From DAOTXS01 sp034433515 (lineage in GTDB: Bacteria; Chloroflexota; Anaerolineae; UBA4142): a DNA stretch of 64,000 nucleotides. Under the pieces are notes generated by a model. The model was given only the letters and a program-made list of their open reading frames with translations, made no database searches and was not told where the DNA came from. Below are positions 42,930 through 50,621 of this stretch, piece by piece. Position 1 is the stretch's first letter. Every line of letters starts with the position of its first letter. Made by a program: the position numbers and the translations under genes. The stretch lies in the NCBI GenBank assembly GCA_034433515.1, contig DAOUAL010000004.1:1-64000 (forward strand), in the 5' to 3' direction.

Positions 42930-43241
42930 AGGAGAATTTCCTATTGCGTTCACCACGCGTTCGGATGAAAATGAACAATGTAGCACAGGATTCAATCCTG
43001 TGCTACGCGCCTACGTCGTATTTTCAAGAGTTGTTCATTCGCCGTTGGCGCACCAGCAGAGAGATGAAAATAAGCGAGTGAGCGCATAGTGTGGCGCTTG
43101 AGCGCCCGCGCAATGAATCGCGCGACTACAAACCTATTTTCAAGGGAGTTATTCATTCGTCGTTGACGCACCAACGGTCGGATGAAAGATAGACTGGGTG
43201 TAGGACAAATTTCAAATTTGTCCTACATTTTCAAGGGAGAA
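42930..43241 (+). repeat. Three-unit modular repeat array filling the 383-bp intergenic region
   Basis: The region between the two hydrolase genes (42862-43244) holds no gene. It shows three units of about 95-120 bp, each made of a head (ATTCGTCGTTGACGC / CGGATGAAA-like words), a central palindrome and a tail (TATTTTCAAG). The central palindromes differ: GTAGCACAGGATT...AATCCTGTGCTAC at 42980-43006, GGCGCTTGAGCGCC near 43092-43106, and GTAGGACAAATTT...AAATTTGTCCTAC at 43200-43226. Unit 2 (43029-43147) is homologous to 16323-16443. The tail of unit 3 supplies the AAGGGAG ribosome site of the next gene. Confidence 0.7.
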
Positions 43242-43244
43242 ACC

Positions 43245-44075
43245 ATGGAACATTCCGAAGGCACATTCCAAGGTGCAGGCAATCTCAAATTGTTCTATCA
43301 ATGTTGGCGCCCGGAGGGTGAGGTGCGCGCCGCGCTGGCAATTGTGCATGGCTTTGGCGAACATAGCGGTCGCTATCCGAATGTCGTTCAACACTTTGTC
43401 CCACGCGGCTATGCAATTTACGCCCTCGATCATCGCGGACATGGTCGCTCACCGGGACAACGTGGATACATCAACACGTGGAACGAGTATCGCGAGGATG
43501 TGCATGCGTTCGTACAAATGGTTACCACCTACACGTCGTCGCGCCCGATCTTTTTGTGGGGGCACAGTCTTGGTGGCCTCATCGTTCTTGAGTACGCGCT
43601 CCACGATCCCGATGGCTTGCGTGGCGTGATCGCTAGCGCGCCATTGCTGGGTCAAGCCGGCGTCTCGCCGATTCTGATCGCGCTTGCACGCGTGCTCTCA
43701 CGGATCGCCCCCAAGTTCTCACTCAGTACCGGGTTGGACGCAACAACCCTTTCGCGCGACCCAGCCGTGGTGCAAGCGTACATCAGCGATCCGCTCGTGC
43801 ATAGTTTAGCCACGCCGCGTCTCAGCACCGAAATCACCGCCGCGCAACGATGGACTCTGGCGCACGCCAGCGAATGGCGCGTGCCCTTGCTCCTCTTCTT
43901 CGGCACCGCCGATCGCTTGGTTCCTCCAGAAAATACGCGCGCGTTTTTCGATGCCATCACCTTCGCCGACAAGCACAAAATCGAATACGAAGGCGCGTAT
44001 CACGAAGCCCACAACGACATCATTCACGCGCAAGTGATGGCGGATGTGGAGCAGTGGTTGGAAGCACACATGTAG
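43245..44075 (+). CDS. Monoacylglycerol lipase / lysophospholipase-type alpha/beta hydrolase
   Basis: A 276-residue serine hydrolase. IVHGFGEHSGRY gives the HGxGEH start typical of the monoglyceride lipase group, GHSLGG holds the nucleophile, GTADRLVPP the acid and YHEAHND the base. DHRGHGRSPGQRG is also characteristic. It probably cleaves monoacylglycerols or lysolipids. The start is fixed by AAGGGAG 7-8 nt upstream at the end of the repeat array. The stop TAG (44073-44075) is in the next GTAG palindrome. Confidence 0.92.
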   Translation: MEHSEGTFQGAGNLKLFYQCWRPEGEVRAALAIVHGFGEHSGRYPNVVQHFVPRGYAIYALDHRGHGRSPGQRGYINTWNEYREDVHAFVQMVTTYTSSRPIFLWGHSLGGLIVLEYALHDPDGLRGVIASAPLLGQAGVSPILIALARVLSRIAPKFSLSTGLDATTLSRDPAVVQAYISDPLVHSLATPRLSTEITAAQRWTLAHASEWRVPLLLFFGTADRLVPPENTRAFFDAITFADKHKIEYEGAYHEAHNDIIHAQVMADVEQWLEAHM

Positions 44076-44098
44076 GACAAATATAAAATTTGTCCTAC
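44072..44098. repeat. GTAG-type palindrome (GTAGGACAAAT), copy 6
   Basis: GTAGGACAAAT (44072-44082) and ATTTGTCCTAC (44088-44098) form an 11-bp stem with a 5-nt loop. The left arm supplies the stop codon of the lipase gene; the right arm ends 2 nt before the AGGAG site of tdh. Confidence 0.85.
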
Positions 44099-44110
44099 AA
44101 AGGAGCCACG

Positions 44111-45139
44111 ATGAAAGCACTCGTCAAAAAATTCGCGCAACCCGGCTTGTGGCTGGATGATGTGCCCGAACCACACGTGGGCATCAACGATGTGCTGATC
44201 AAGATTCATAAGACCGCCATCTGCGGCACCGACGTTCACATCTACAACTGGGATGCGTGGTCCCAAAAAACCATCCCCGTGCCAATGACGATTGGGCATG
44301 AGTTTGTCGGTACGATTGCTGGGTTTGGCAGTAACGTGCAAGGTTTTCAAATCGGTGAGATTGTGTGCGGCGAAGGACACATTGTTTGTGGCAAGTGCCG
44401 CAACTGTCTGGCGGGGCGTCGTCATTTATGCAAAGACACGCAAGGCGTCGGTGTGAATCGCACCGGCGCATTCGCCGAATATCTCTGCATCCCCGCCACG
44501 AATGTTTGGCACGCTGATCCCCGCATCCCCCTCGACATCTTGGCGATCTTTGACCCGTTCGGCAATGCCACTCACACCGCGCTTTCGTTCAACGTGCTGG
44601 GGGAAGATGTGCTCATCACCGGCGCGGGACCCATCGGTATGATGGCGACCGCCATCGTCAAGCATGCCGGCGCGCGCTATATCGTGACCACCGATGTCAA
44701 CCCCTATCGGCTGGAACTGGCAAAGAAGATGGGCGCGACGGTGGCGTTGAATGTCAAAGAAAAAAGAATCGCGCAGGTACAAAAAGAACTGGGGATGAAA
44801 GAAGGATTCGACGTGGGCTTGGAAATGTCCGGCAATCCCGATGCCTTGCACGAGATGATTGACAATATGTGTCACGGCGCAAAAATCGCGTTGCTTGGAA
44901 TTCCCAATCAAGAGATCGCCATTGATTGGAACAAGGTCATCTTTAATATGTTGACGATCAAGGGAATCTACGGACGCGAAATGTTCGAAACGTGGTACTT
45001 GATGCAAACGATGCTACAAAGCGGACTTGACATCAGCCCGGTGATTACGCATCGTTTCCATTACACCGAATTTGAAAAAGCCTTCGAGGTGATGCGGTCG
45101 GGGAATGCGGGGAAAGTGATTTTGGATTGGGAGAGTTGA
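44111..45139 (+). CDS. tdh: L-threonine 3-dehydrogenase
   Basis: A 342-residue zinc-dependent enzyme that oxidises L-threonine to 2-amino-3-ketobutyrate with NAD. Catalytic zinc ligands lie in TAICGTDVHIYNWD (Cys) and TIGHEFVG (His-Glu). The structural zinc loop has four Cys (CGKCRNCLAGRRHLC). The Rossmann motif GAGPIGMMATAI and the C-terminal THRFHYTEFEKAFE fit Tdh. The AGGAG site is 5 nt upstream of the start. The downstream gene encodes the next enzyme of the pathway. Confidence 0.95.
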   Translation: MKALVKKFAQPGLWLDDVPEPHVGINDVLIKIHKTAICGTDVHIYNWDAWSQKTIPVPMTIGHEFVGTIAGFGSNVQGFQIGEIVCGEGHIVCGKCRNCLAGRRHLCKDTQGVGVNRTGAFAEYLCIPATNVWHADPRIPLDILAIFDPFGNATHTALSFNVLGEDVLITGAGPIGMMATAIVKHAGARYIVTTDVNPYRLELAKKMGATVALNVKEKRIAQVQKELGMKEGFDVGLEMSGNPDALHEMIDNMCHGAKIALLGIPNQEIAIDWNKVIFNMLTIKGIYGREMFETWYLMQTMLQSGLDISPVITHRFHYTEFEKAFEVMRSGNAGKVILDWES

Positions 45140-45159
45140 CAAAGGACGGGAGGCGTGAT

Positions 45160-45191
45160 CCGTGTTGCGTAAAACGGAATACGCAACACGA
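45160..45191. repeat. Hairpin between tdh and kbl
   Basis: CGTGTTGCGTA and TACGCAACACG form an 11-bp stem around a short loop (45161-45190), in the 69-nt gap. The sequence resembles the GTAG palindromes in size and place but not in the end words. Confidence 0.65.
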
Positions 45192-45208
45192 TGCGGGTGA
45201 GGTAAAGG

Positions 45209-46393
45209 ATGTCCAACAAACTGCAATGGATTTCCGATGAAATGAACGCGCTGCAAGAGCAGGGACTCAAGATCACCATCCGCACGATTGGTTCACCGTG
45301 CGGACCCTGGATGATCGTGGACGGCAAGCGCGTGCTGAATTTTTGCACGAACAACTATCTGGGACTCGCGAACGATCCGCGCCTGCGCGAGGCGGCGAAA
45401 AAAGCGATTGACGATTGGGGCGTGGGACCTGCCGCCGTGCGCAGCATCGCCGGCACGCTTGAATTGCATCGTGCGTTCGAACGCCGCATTGCCGCGTTCA
45501 AAGGCGTGGAGGACGCGCTCTATGTGCAATCCGGCTTTTGTGCCAATCAAGCCGCCATTCCACCGATGGTTGGCAAAGAGGATGTGATCTTTACCGATCG
45601 CTTGAACCACGCGAGCATCATTGACGGCTGTCGTTTATCGTCCGCAAAAATCATTATCTACGAACATTGCGACGTTGCGGACGCCGAGCGCGTCATCAAA
45701 GAGAACGTCGGCAACTATCGGCGCGCGATGCTCATCACCGATGGGGTCTTTTCGATGGACGGCGACGTGGCGCCACTCGACCAATTGTACGAGGTGTGCG
45801 AAAAGTACGGCGTGATCACGATGGTGGATGACGCGCACGGCGAAGGGGTGCTGGGACGTGGGGGGCGCGGCATCGTGGATCATTTCAACTTGCACGGCAA
45901 GTTCGATTTGGAAATTGGCACGCTCTCGAAAGCGTTTGGCGTGGTGGGGGGCGTGATTGCTGGCAAGAAAATCGTCATTGATTGGATTCGTCAGCGCGCG
46001 CGACCATTTTTGTTTTCGAGCGCGGTGACCGCCGCCGACACCGCCGCCTGTCTCGCGGCAGTGGACGTGTTGGAACAATCTACCGAACTCGTGGACAAGT
46101 TGTGGGAGAACACACGCTATTTCAAGGGCGAGATGAAGCGGCTCGGCTTCGATACCGGCGTCAGCACCACTCCTATCACACCGATTATGCTCGGCGAAGC
46201 ACCGCTCGCGCAGCAATTTTCGCGCGCGCTGTTCGAGAATGGCGTCTTCGCGATGGCGATTGGTTATCCCACTGTCCCCAAAGGCAAGGCGCGTATCCGC
46301 GTGATGATCAGCGCGGCGCACTCGCGCGAGGATTTAGATCGCGGGTTGGAGGTGTTTGCGCGGGTGGGAAGGGAATTGGAGGTGATTCGATGA
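45209..46393 (+). CDS. kbl: Glycine C-acetyltransferase (2-amino-3-ketobutyrate CoA ligase)
   Basis: A 394-residue PLP enzyme of the alpha-oxoamine synthase family. With CoA it splits 2-amino-3-ketobutyrate into glycine and acetyl-CoA. The PLP-binding Lys lies in GTLSKAFGVVGG, the PLP-stacking His in LNHASIIDG, and the Asp in MVDDAHGEGVLG. The start NFCTNNYLGLANDP is typical. Directly after tdh, it completes the two-step threonine degradation. Related synthases (KBL, ALAS, SPT) cannot be excluded on motif alone, but the tdh context makes Kbl clear. Confidence 0.95.
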   Translation: MSNKLQWISDEMNALQEQGLKITIRTIGSPCGPWMIVDGKRVLNFCTNNYLGLANDPRLREAAKKAIDDWGVGPAAVRSIAGTLELHRAFERRIAAFKGVEDALYVQSGFCANQAAIPPMVGKEDVIFTDRLNHASIIDGCRLSSAKIIIYEHCDVADAERVIKENVGNYRRAMLITDGVFSMDGDVAPLDQLYEVCEKYGVITMVDDAHGEGVLGRGGRGIVDHFNLHGKFDLEIGTLSKAFGVVGGVIAGKKIVIDWIRQRARPFLFSSAVTAADTAACLAAVDVLEQSTELVDKLWENTRYFKGEMKRLGFDTGVSTTPITPIMLGEAPLAQQFSRALFENGVFAMAIGYPTVPKGKARIRVMISAAHSREDLDRGLEVFARVGRELEVIR

Positions 46394-46469
46394 GCCAATG
46401 ATGATGGTTTTGTCGCTTTGCGCTTCTGTAACCGACAATCTGTAACTTAAAATCTGCAGGAGGCGACAA

Positions 46470-47714
46470 ATGAAAACTCGACTTACTTTGATCGTCCTTT
46501 TGTTTATCGTGCTCGGCTTGAGCGCGCCCACTGCGTCCGCGGCACCACGCGATGTGTGCGTCAGCAATGGCACGGGGAATTGGAACACCGCTGGCACGTG
46601 GAGTTGTGGTCACGTACCCACCAACACCGACATTGTCATCGTCAACAACGGTCACACTGTCACGCTAGACGCGGACGGCTTCGCGTACCAACTCATCGTC
46701 GGCGGCGGTACGAGCGGCACGCTGAGTCAGGATGCCACACCACGCACATTGTCGGTGGGCGCCGGCGGAGTGAGCATCAGCAACGGAGGCACACTCAACA
46801 GCCCGTCGAATCTAAACATCTCTGGCAACGTGGCTGTCAATGGCACCTTCGACGGCGGTTCCGCAACGGTCACCATTCAAGGCGATTTGAACATTTCGAG
46901 TTCCGGCACGTTCACCGCGTCCAGCAATCAGATCACGATCACCAACGGCAATTTCACCAACAGCGGCACGTTCAACCACAACAACGGCACACTGGTGATG
47001 AACGGCTCGTCTGCCAAAAGTATCAACAGCACCGGGGGTGTCACGTTCAACCATCTGCAGATCAGCAACTCGGCGGGCGTGAGCCTCACCTCCAACGCGA
47101 CGATTCAAGGCACACTCACCTTGAATTACGATCTGCATGTCTCGGGCGGATACGCGCTAACGATGGGACCTAGTTCCGCTACAGTGGGTGGCGCGGATGT
47201 GGTCGGCAAGACAAAACGCACATCACTTTCATCTGGCACCGCGTACACCTTTGGCAGTGCGTACACAACGATCACCTTTGGGTCGGGTGGAACGTTGCCC
47301 AACGAAGTATCGGTCGAGTTGTTCAAAACCGCGCCGGGCGGCTTGGCAAACGCGGTGCAACGCTACTATGTGATCACGCCAACAGACGGCAGTGGCTACA
47401 CCTTCGACCTGCGTCTGCACTATCTCGATTCAGAACTGAGCGGCATCACCGAAGCGAATCTGCAGATGTGGCGACAGGATAGCGGGCGCTGGACTTTGCA
47501 AGCGCGCACGAACAACAACACGACGGACAACTGGGTCGAAAAGACGGGGCTGACCAATTTCTCGCTCTGGGCGCTCTCGGACAGCGGCGCGCCCACCGCC
47601 GTCACGCTCTCCTTGTTCGATGCGCGCGTGGAGGCGACGAATGCGTTGCTATTCGCTGGACTTGTGTTCGTGCTGGGTGTGGTACTGTGGTGTGTAAAGA
47701 TAAAAGACAGATGA
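46470..47714 (+). CDS. Secreted beta-helix-like surface protein with C-terminal membrane anchor
   Basis: A 414-residue protein. A signal peptide (TLIVLLFIVLGLSAPTASA, cut near residue 24) leads to a Gly/Ser/Thr/Asn-rich body with GNWNTAGTWSCGHVPTNTD, a start typical of G8/autotransporter-like beta-helical domains. The short repeats ISNGGTLNSPSNL, VNGTFDGGSATV, SSSGTFTASSNQI and NSGTFNHNNGTL follow. A globular domain (about 230-370) comes next, and the end is one hydrophobic helix with a basic tail (LLFAGLVFVLGVVLWCVKIKDR), a membrane anchor that resembles sorting tails but lacks LPXTG. The AGGAGG site is 7 nt upstream. Function: probably adhesion or cell-surface structure. Confidence 0.82.
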   Translation: MKTRLTLIVLLFIVLGLSAPTASAAPRDVCVSNGTGNWNTAGTWSCGHVPTNTDIVIVNNGHTVTLDADGFAYQLIVGGGTSGTLSQDATPRTLSVGAGGVSISNGGTLNSPSNLNISGNVAVNGTFDGGSATVTIQGDLNISSSGTFTASSNQITITNGNFTNSGTFNHNNGTLVMNGSSAKSINSTGGVTFNHLQISNSAGVSLTSNATIQGTLTLNYDLHVSGGYALTMGPSSATVGGADVVGKTKRTSLSSGTAYTFGSAYTTITFGSGGTLPNEVSVELFKTAPGGLANAVQRYYVITPTDGSGYTFDLRLHYLDSELSGITEANLQMWRQDSGRWTLQARTNNNTTDNWVEKTGLTNFSLWALSDSGAPTAVTLSLFDARVEATNALLFAGLVFVLGVVLWCVKIKDR

Positions 47715-47816
47715 CGTAAGGACGAAGGATCGGCGATTCTGCAATCGGCAACCGGCAATCACCACTCGATCACCGATCAGCCGTCGTCGGTCTTTCGTCC
47801 TTTTGGGGGACAAACC

Positions 47817-48791
47817 ATGGCGAGCCCAACACTTCTCTACCTCTCGCGTGCCGATGTCGAGTCGGTGGGCGTGACGATGAAAGAAATCATGGACGCGCTT
47901 GAAATCGCGTTTCGCGAACACGGCGAGGGGCACGTAGAAATGCCGCCCAAGCCCGGCATCCACACCCAACCGGATGCGTTCATTCACGCGATGCCCGCGT
48001 ACATTCCCGCGTTGAAATCGGCGGGGATGAAATGGGTGAGCGGCTATCCCGAAAATTACAAACGCGGTTTGCCGTACATCACCGGCTTGCTCATTCTCAA
48101 TGAGGTCGAGACCGGCATGCCGCTCGCGGTGATGGATTGCACATGGATTACCGCAATGCGGACGGGCGCGGCAACCGCTGTGGCGGCAAAATACCTCGCA
48201 CGTCCGGAATCAGAATCGGTTGGCATTCTGGGATGCGGCGTGCAAGGACGCAGTAATCTCGAAGCGTTAAAGGTGTTGTTCCCGATCACGCGCGTCGTTG
48301 CGTACGATACCTTACCCGATGCGGCAGAACGCTATGCACGCGAGATGAGCGAACGCTTCGGCGTTGAGGTAACGATTGCCAAACAACCACGCGAAGCGGT
48401 AGCGGGACTAGACATCGTCGTTACGGCGGGTCCCATTCTGCGCAAACCCCACGCGACGATCAAAGCGGGGTGGCTCGCGGAAGGCGCGTTCGCGTCGCTT
48501 GTAGATTTCGATTCATACTGGGATGGCGCGGCGATGCGCGAGGCATCCAAGTTTTGCACGGATGATATTCCGCAATTCGAACACTATCGCACGCTGGGTT
48601 ACTTTCAAGATACGCCGCCGATTTATGCGACAGTGGGTGAGTTGGTCGCCGGCAAGAAGCGTGGGCGCGAGAATGCAAAGGAAAAGACAATGACGTGTAA
48701 TCTAGGTCTCGCGCTGGATGATATGGCAACCGCACCCATCGTGTACCGGCGTGCGATGGAACGCGGTGTGGGGACGTGGTTGGAGTTGTGA
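47817..48791 (+). CDS. Ornithine cyclodeaminase / mu-crystallin family dehydrogenase
   Basis: A 324-residue NAD(P)-dependent enzyme of the OCD/alanine dehydrogenase (Ala-DH) family. The Rossmann motif is LGCGVQGRSNLEAL, preceded by MDCTWITAMRTGAATAVAAKYL, the conserved substrate-binding Arg-Thr-Gly-Ala region. KWVSGYPENYKRGLPYITGLLIL holds the Lys of the active site. Members act on ornithine, alanine, lysine-derived imines or in opine and siderophore synthesis; the substrate is not certain. The stop is directly followed by the endonuclease IV gene. Confidence 0.9.
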   Translation: MASPTLLYLSRADVESVGVTMKEIMDALEIAFREHGEGHVEMPPKPGIHTQPDAFIHAMPAYIPALKSAGMKWVSGYPENYKRGLPYITGLLILNEVETGMPLAVMDCTWITAMRTGAATAVAAKYLARPESESVGILGCGVQGRSNLEALKVLFPITRVVAYDTLPDAAERYAREMSERFGVEVTIAKQPREAVAGLDIVVTAGPILRKPHATIKAGWLAEGAFASLVDFDSYWDGAAMREASKFCTDDIPQFEHYRTLGYFQDTPPIYATVGELVAGKKRGRENAKEKTMTCNLGLALDDMATAPIVYRRAMERGVGTWLEL

Positions 48792-48801
48792 GGAGGTTGC
48801 G

Positions 48802-49650
48802 ATGTTGCTCGGTGCGCATATGTCCATTGCCGGCGGCGTGGAGAATGCCGTCTTGCGCGGTCAGAGTGTTGGTTGCGAAGCAATTGGAATGTTTACCAAA
48901 AACAACAATCAGTGGAAAGCCAAGCCGCTGAAACAAGACGATGCGGATCGTTTCAATGCCGCCCTCGTCGAAACCGGGATTCGCTCCGTCGTCGCGCACA
49001 CCTCGTACCTCATCAACCTCGCTTCGCCCGATGTCGCCCTGTGGAAGAAATCTATCGCGGCGATGGAAGATGAATTGAAACGCTGTGAATTCCTCGGGAT
49101 TCCGTATCTCGTCTTGCATCCCGGCTCGCATATGGGCAAAGGCGTGGACTGGGGCATTCAACGCCTCGCCGATGCGTTCGATCACATTCATCGCAAACTG
49201 CCCAACCTGCGTGTCATGACGCTGCTGGAACAGACGGCGGGGCAAGGGACCAATCTGGGACACACGTTTGAGGAACTGGCGCGGATGCGTGAACTGATCG
49301 AAGAAAAAACGCGCATCGGTTTCTGCGTGGACGCGTGTCATTTGTTCGCCGCCGGCTACGACTTGCGCACGCCCGAAACGTACGCGGATGTGTTCAAACG
49401 CTTCGACGATGTGATCGGTATTGCACACCTCAAGGCGTGGCATCTCAACGATTGCAAGAGCGATCTGGGCGCGCGCGTGGATCGGCACGAGCACATTGGC
49501 AAGGGGAAATTGGGTAAAGCCGCTTTCAAAAATATTTTGAACGATCCGCGCTGGCACGATTTGCCCGGTATCTTGGAAACACCCAAGAGCGAGGATATGC
49601 ACGAAGACAAAACGAATCTGCGTGTGTTGAGATCATTGATTGACGCATAG
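48802..49650 (+). CDS. nfo: Deoxyribonuclease IV (endonuclease IV, AP endonuclease)
   Basis: A 282-residue DNA repair nuclease that cuts 5' of abasic sites using three zinc ions. Ligand-bearing motifs are GAHMSIAGGVENAV, VAHTSYLINLASP, YLVLHPGSH, LLEQTAGQG, FCVDACHLFAAGYD, HLNDCKSDLGARVDRHEHIGKG and LETPK. The AGGAGG site (48791-48796) overlaps the stop of the upstream gene. Length and motifs are fully typical. Confidence 0.96.
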   Translation: MLLGAHMSIAGGVENAVLRGQSVGCEAIGMFTKNNNQWKAKPLKQDDADRFNAALVETGIRSVVAHTSYLINLASPDVALWKKSIAAMEDELKRCEFLGIPYLVLHPGSHMGKGVDWGIQRLADAFDHIHRKLPNLRVMTLLEQTAGQGTNLGHTFEELARMRELIEEKTRIGFCVDACHLFAAGYDLRTPETYADVFKRFDDVIGIAHLKAWHLNDCKSDLGARVDRHEHIGKGKLGKAAFKNILNDPRWHDLPGILETPKSEDMHEDKTNLRVLRSLIDA

Positions 49651-49666
49651 AGTCAAAGCCGAACAC

Positions 49667-50287
49667 ATGCCTCGCCCCACCTCGATGAAGATCCTTTCAA
49701 CCGCCGAAATCGAACAACAAATTGCGCACTATGCGCTTGAATTTGATTTGATCAAAGATGACGAAATCGAATGGCGGTATCAGCCGCCGGCTTTCGTTGT
49801 CGCCTTCGTGGATTATCTCGAAACGTTTCAGCGGATTCCCTCGCCAGACGAATTCGCCGCACATTACATCACGCTGAATCGTACAACATTGAACGACGAA
49901 TTTCTGCGCAAATGGAGACCAGCGGAACGCGCATCGAAAAAGCAAGCGCTTCTCGCGCGGCTCAAGCGCGCGTATCCTTCCTTTGTGCGCGATGTGTATT
50001 TGCTCGCGCTTCTCCGCGAGAATGACCTCAGCGTTGACTATGATCCCGCGCAAGATGTGGAAGGCGGCGTGGATTTGATTATAACGCATCGCGCGCGTAA
50101 ACTCCACGTACACGTGTTCCTCGATAGCCCACGCTCCAAGCAAGGTCGCGTGAAAAAGAATCGGCGCCACACCTTTGCCGGCAAACATCTCGATCTTGTG
50201 CTGAAACCGACTGAGTGCAAACACGTTGGCGAATTCTGGTTGCCCACGCCCAAGCACGTTGAGCAAATCAAACGCGCGTTGGGATAG
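49667..50287 (+). CDS. Protein of unknown function downstream of nfo
   Basis: A 206-residue soluble protein, no family recognised. It is rich in charged residues, begins MPRPTSMKILSTAEIEQQIAHYAL, and has a central GGVDLIITHRARKLHVHVFLDSPRS followed by RHTFAGKHLDLVL, which could be a nuclease-like or DNA-binding fold; no catalytic set is clear. The start could also be TTG 49640 (overlapping nfo) or ATG 49685. It lies 16 nt after nfo, so a repair-linked role is possible. Confidence 0.75.
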   Translation: MPRPTSMKILSTAEIEQQIAHYALEFDLIKDDEIEWRYQPPAFVVAFVDYLETFQRIPSPDEFAAHYITLNRTTLNDEFLRKWRPAERASKKQALLARLKRAYPSFVRDVYLLALLRENDLSVDYDPAQDVEGGVDLIITHRARKLHVHVFLDSPRSKQGRVKKNRRHTFAGKHLDLVLKPTECKHVGEFWLPTPKHVEQIKRALG

Positions 50288-50333
50288 GACGCGGACAAAA
50301 TCAAAAAATAATCTGTCCTCCGTCGTTTTCCCC

Positions 50334-50487
50334 CAGGACTGTTGCAAAGTCCCTTGACAGGCGGTTAAAACCACTGCAATCACTACCCGAAGCCGACCTG
50401 CGTCGGCTGGTTTTAGTCGCCGTAGGGCGACTTAGGGTGTTGGTTGCTGCGACTTCAGTCGCCCGATCCGACTTTGCAACAGCCCTG
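50334..50487. mobile_element. MITE-like non-autonomous element with 10-bp target duplication
   Basis: A 154-bp element. The ends are an 18-bp inverted repeat with one mismatch: CAGGACTGTTGCAAAGTC at the left (50334-50351) and CAGGGCTGTTGCAAAGTC at the right (complement of 50470-50487). The 10-bp word CGTTTTCCCC stands directly outside both ends (50324-50333 and 50488-50497) as a perfect target-site duplication. Inside are short hairpins such as AGCCGACCTGCGTCGGCT. It codes for no protein. The ends resemble IS ends with CTGTTGCAAA, but the family is not certain. Confidence 0.85.
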
Positions 50488-50497
50488 CGTTTTCCCC

Positions 50498-50526
50498 TTG
50501 ACACTCGTTTCCGCATCGGCTATAAT
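50498..50526 (+). promoter_or_regulatory. Consensus promoter of herA
   Basis: TTGACA (50498-50503) and TATAAT (50521-50526) with a 17-nt spacer match the consensus fully. The -35 begins at the base after the right target duplication of the MITE-like element. The leader is about 89 nt and holds GTTTAAGGTTGC / GAAACCTTGAAACC repeat words. Confidence 0.85.
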
Positions 50527-50621
50527 GCTCACCGTAGAACGATTGTTCAATCGAATTAAGTCGCAGAGTTTAAGGTTGCAGGTTAAACATGAAACCTTGA
50601 AACCTGAAACGAGGGTTTACT

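Noticed and set aside
42930..43241. CRISPR array
   Set aside because: The units are long, differ in the centre, and have no regular short repeat-spacer pattern; no cas gene is present.
49667..50287. Possible NurA next to herA
   Set aside because: At 206 residues it is much shorter than NurA, has no visible NurA nuclease motifs, and belongs with nfo by spacing.
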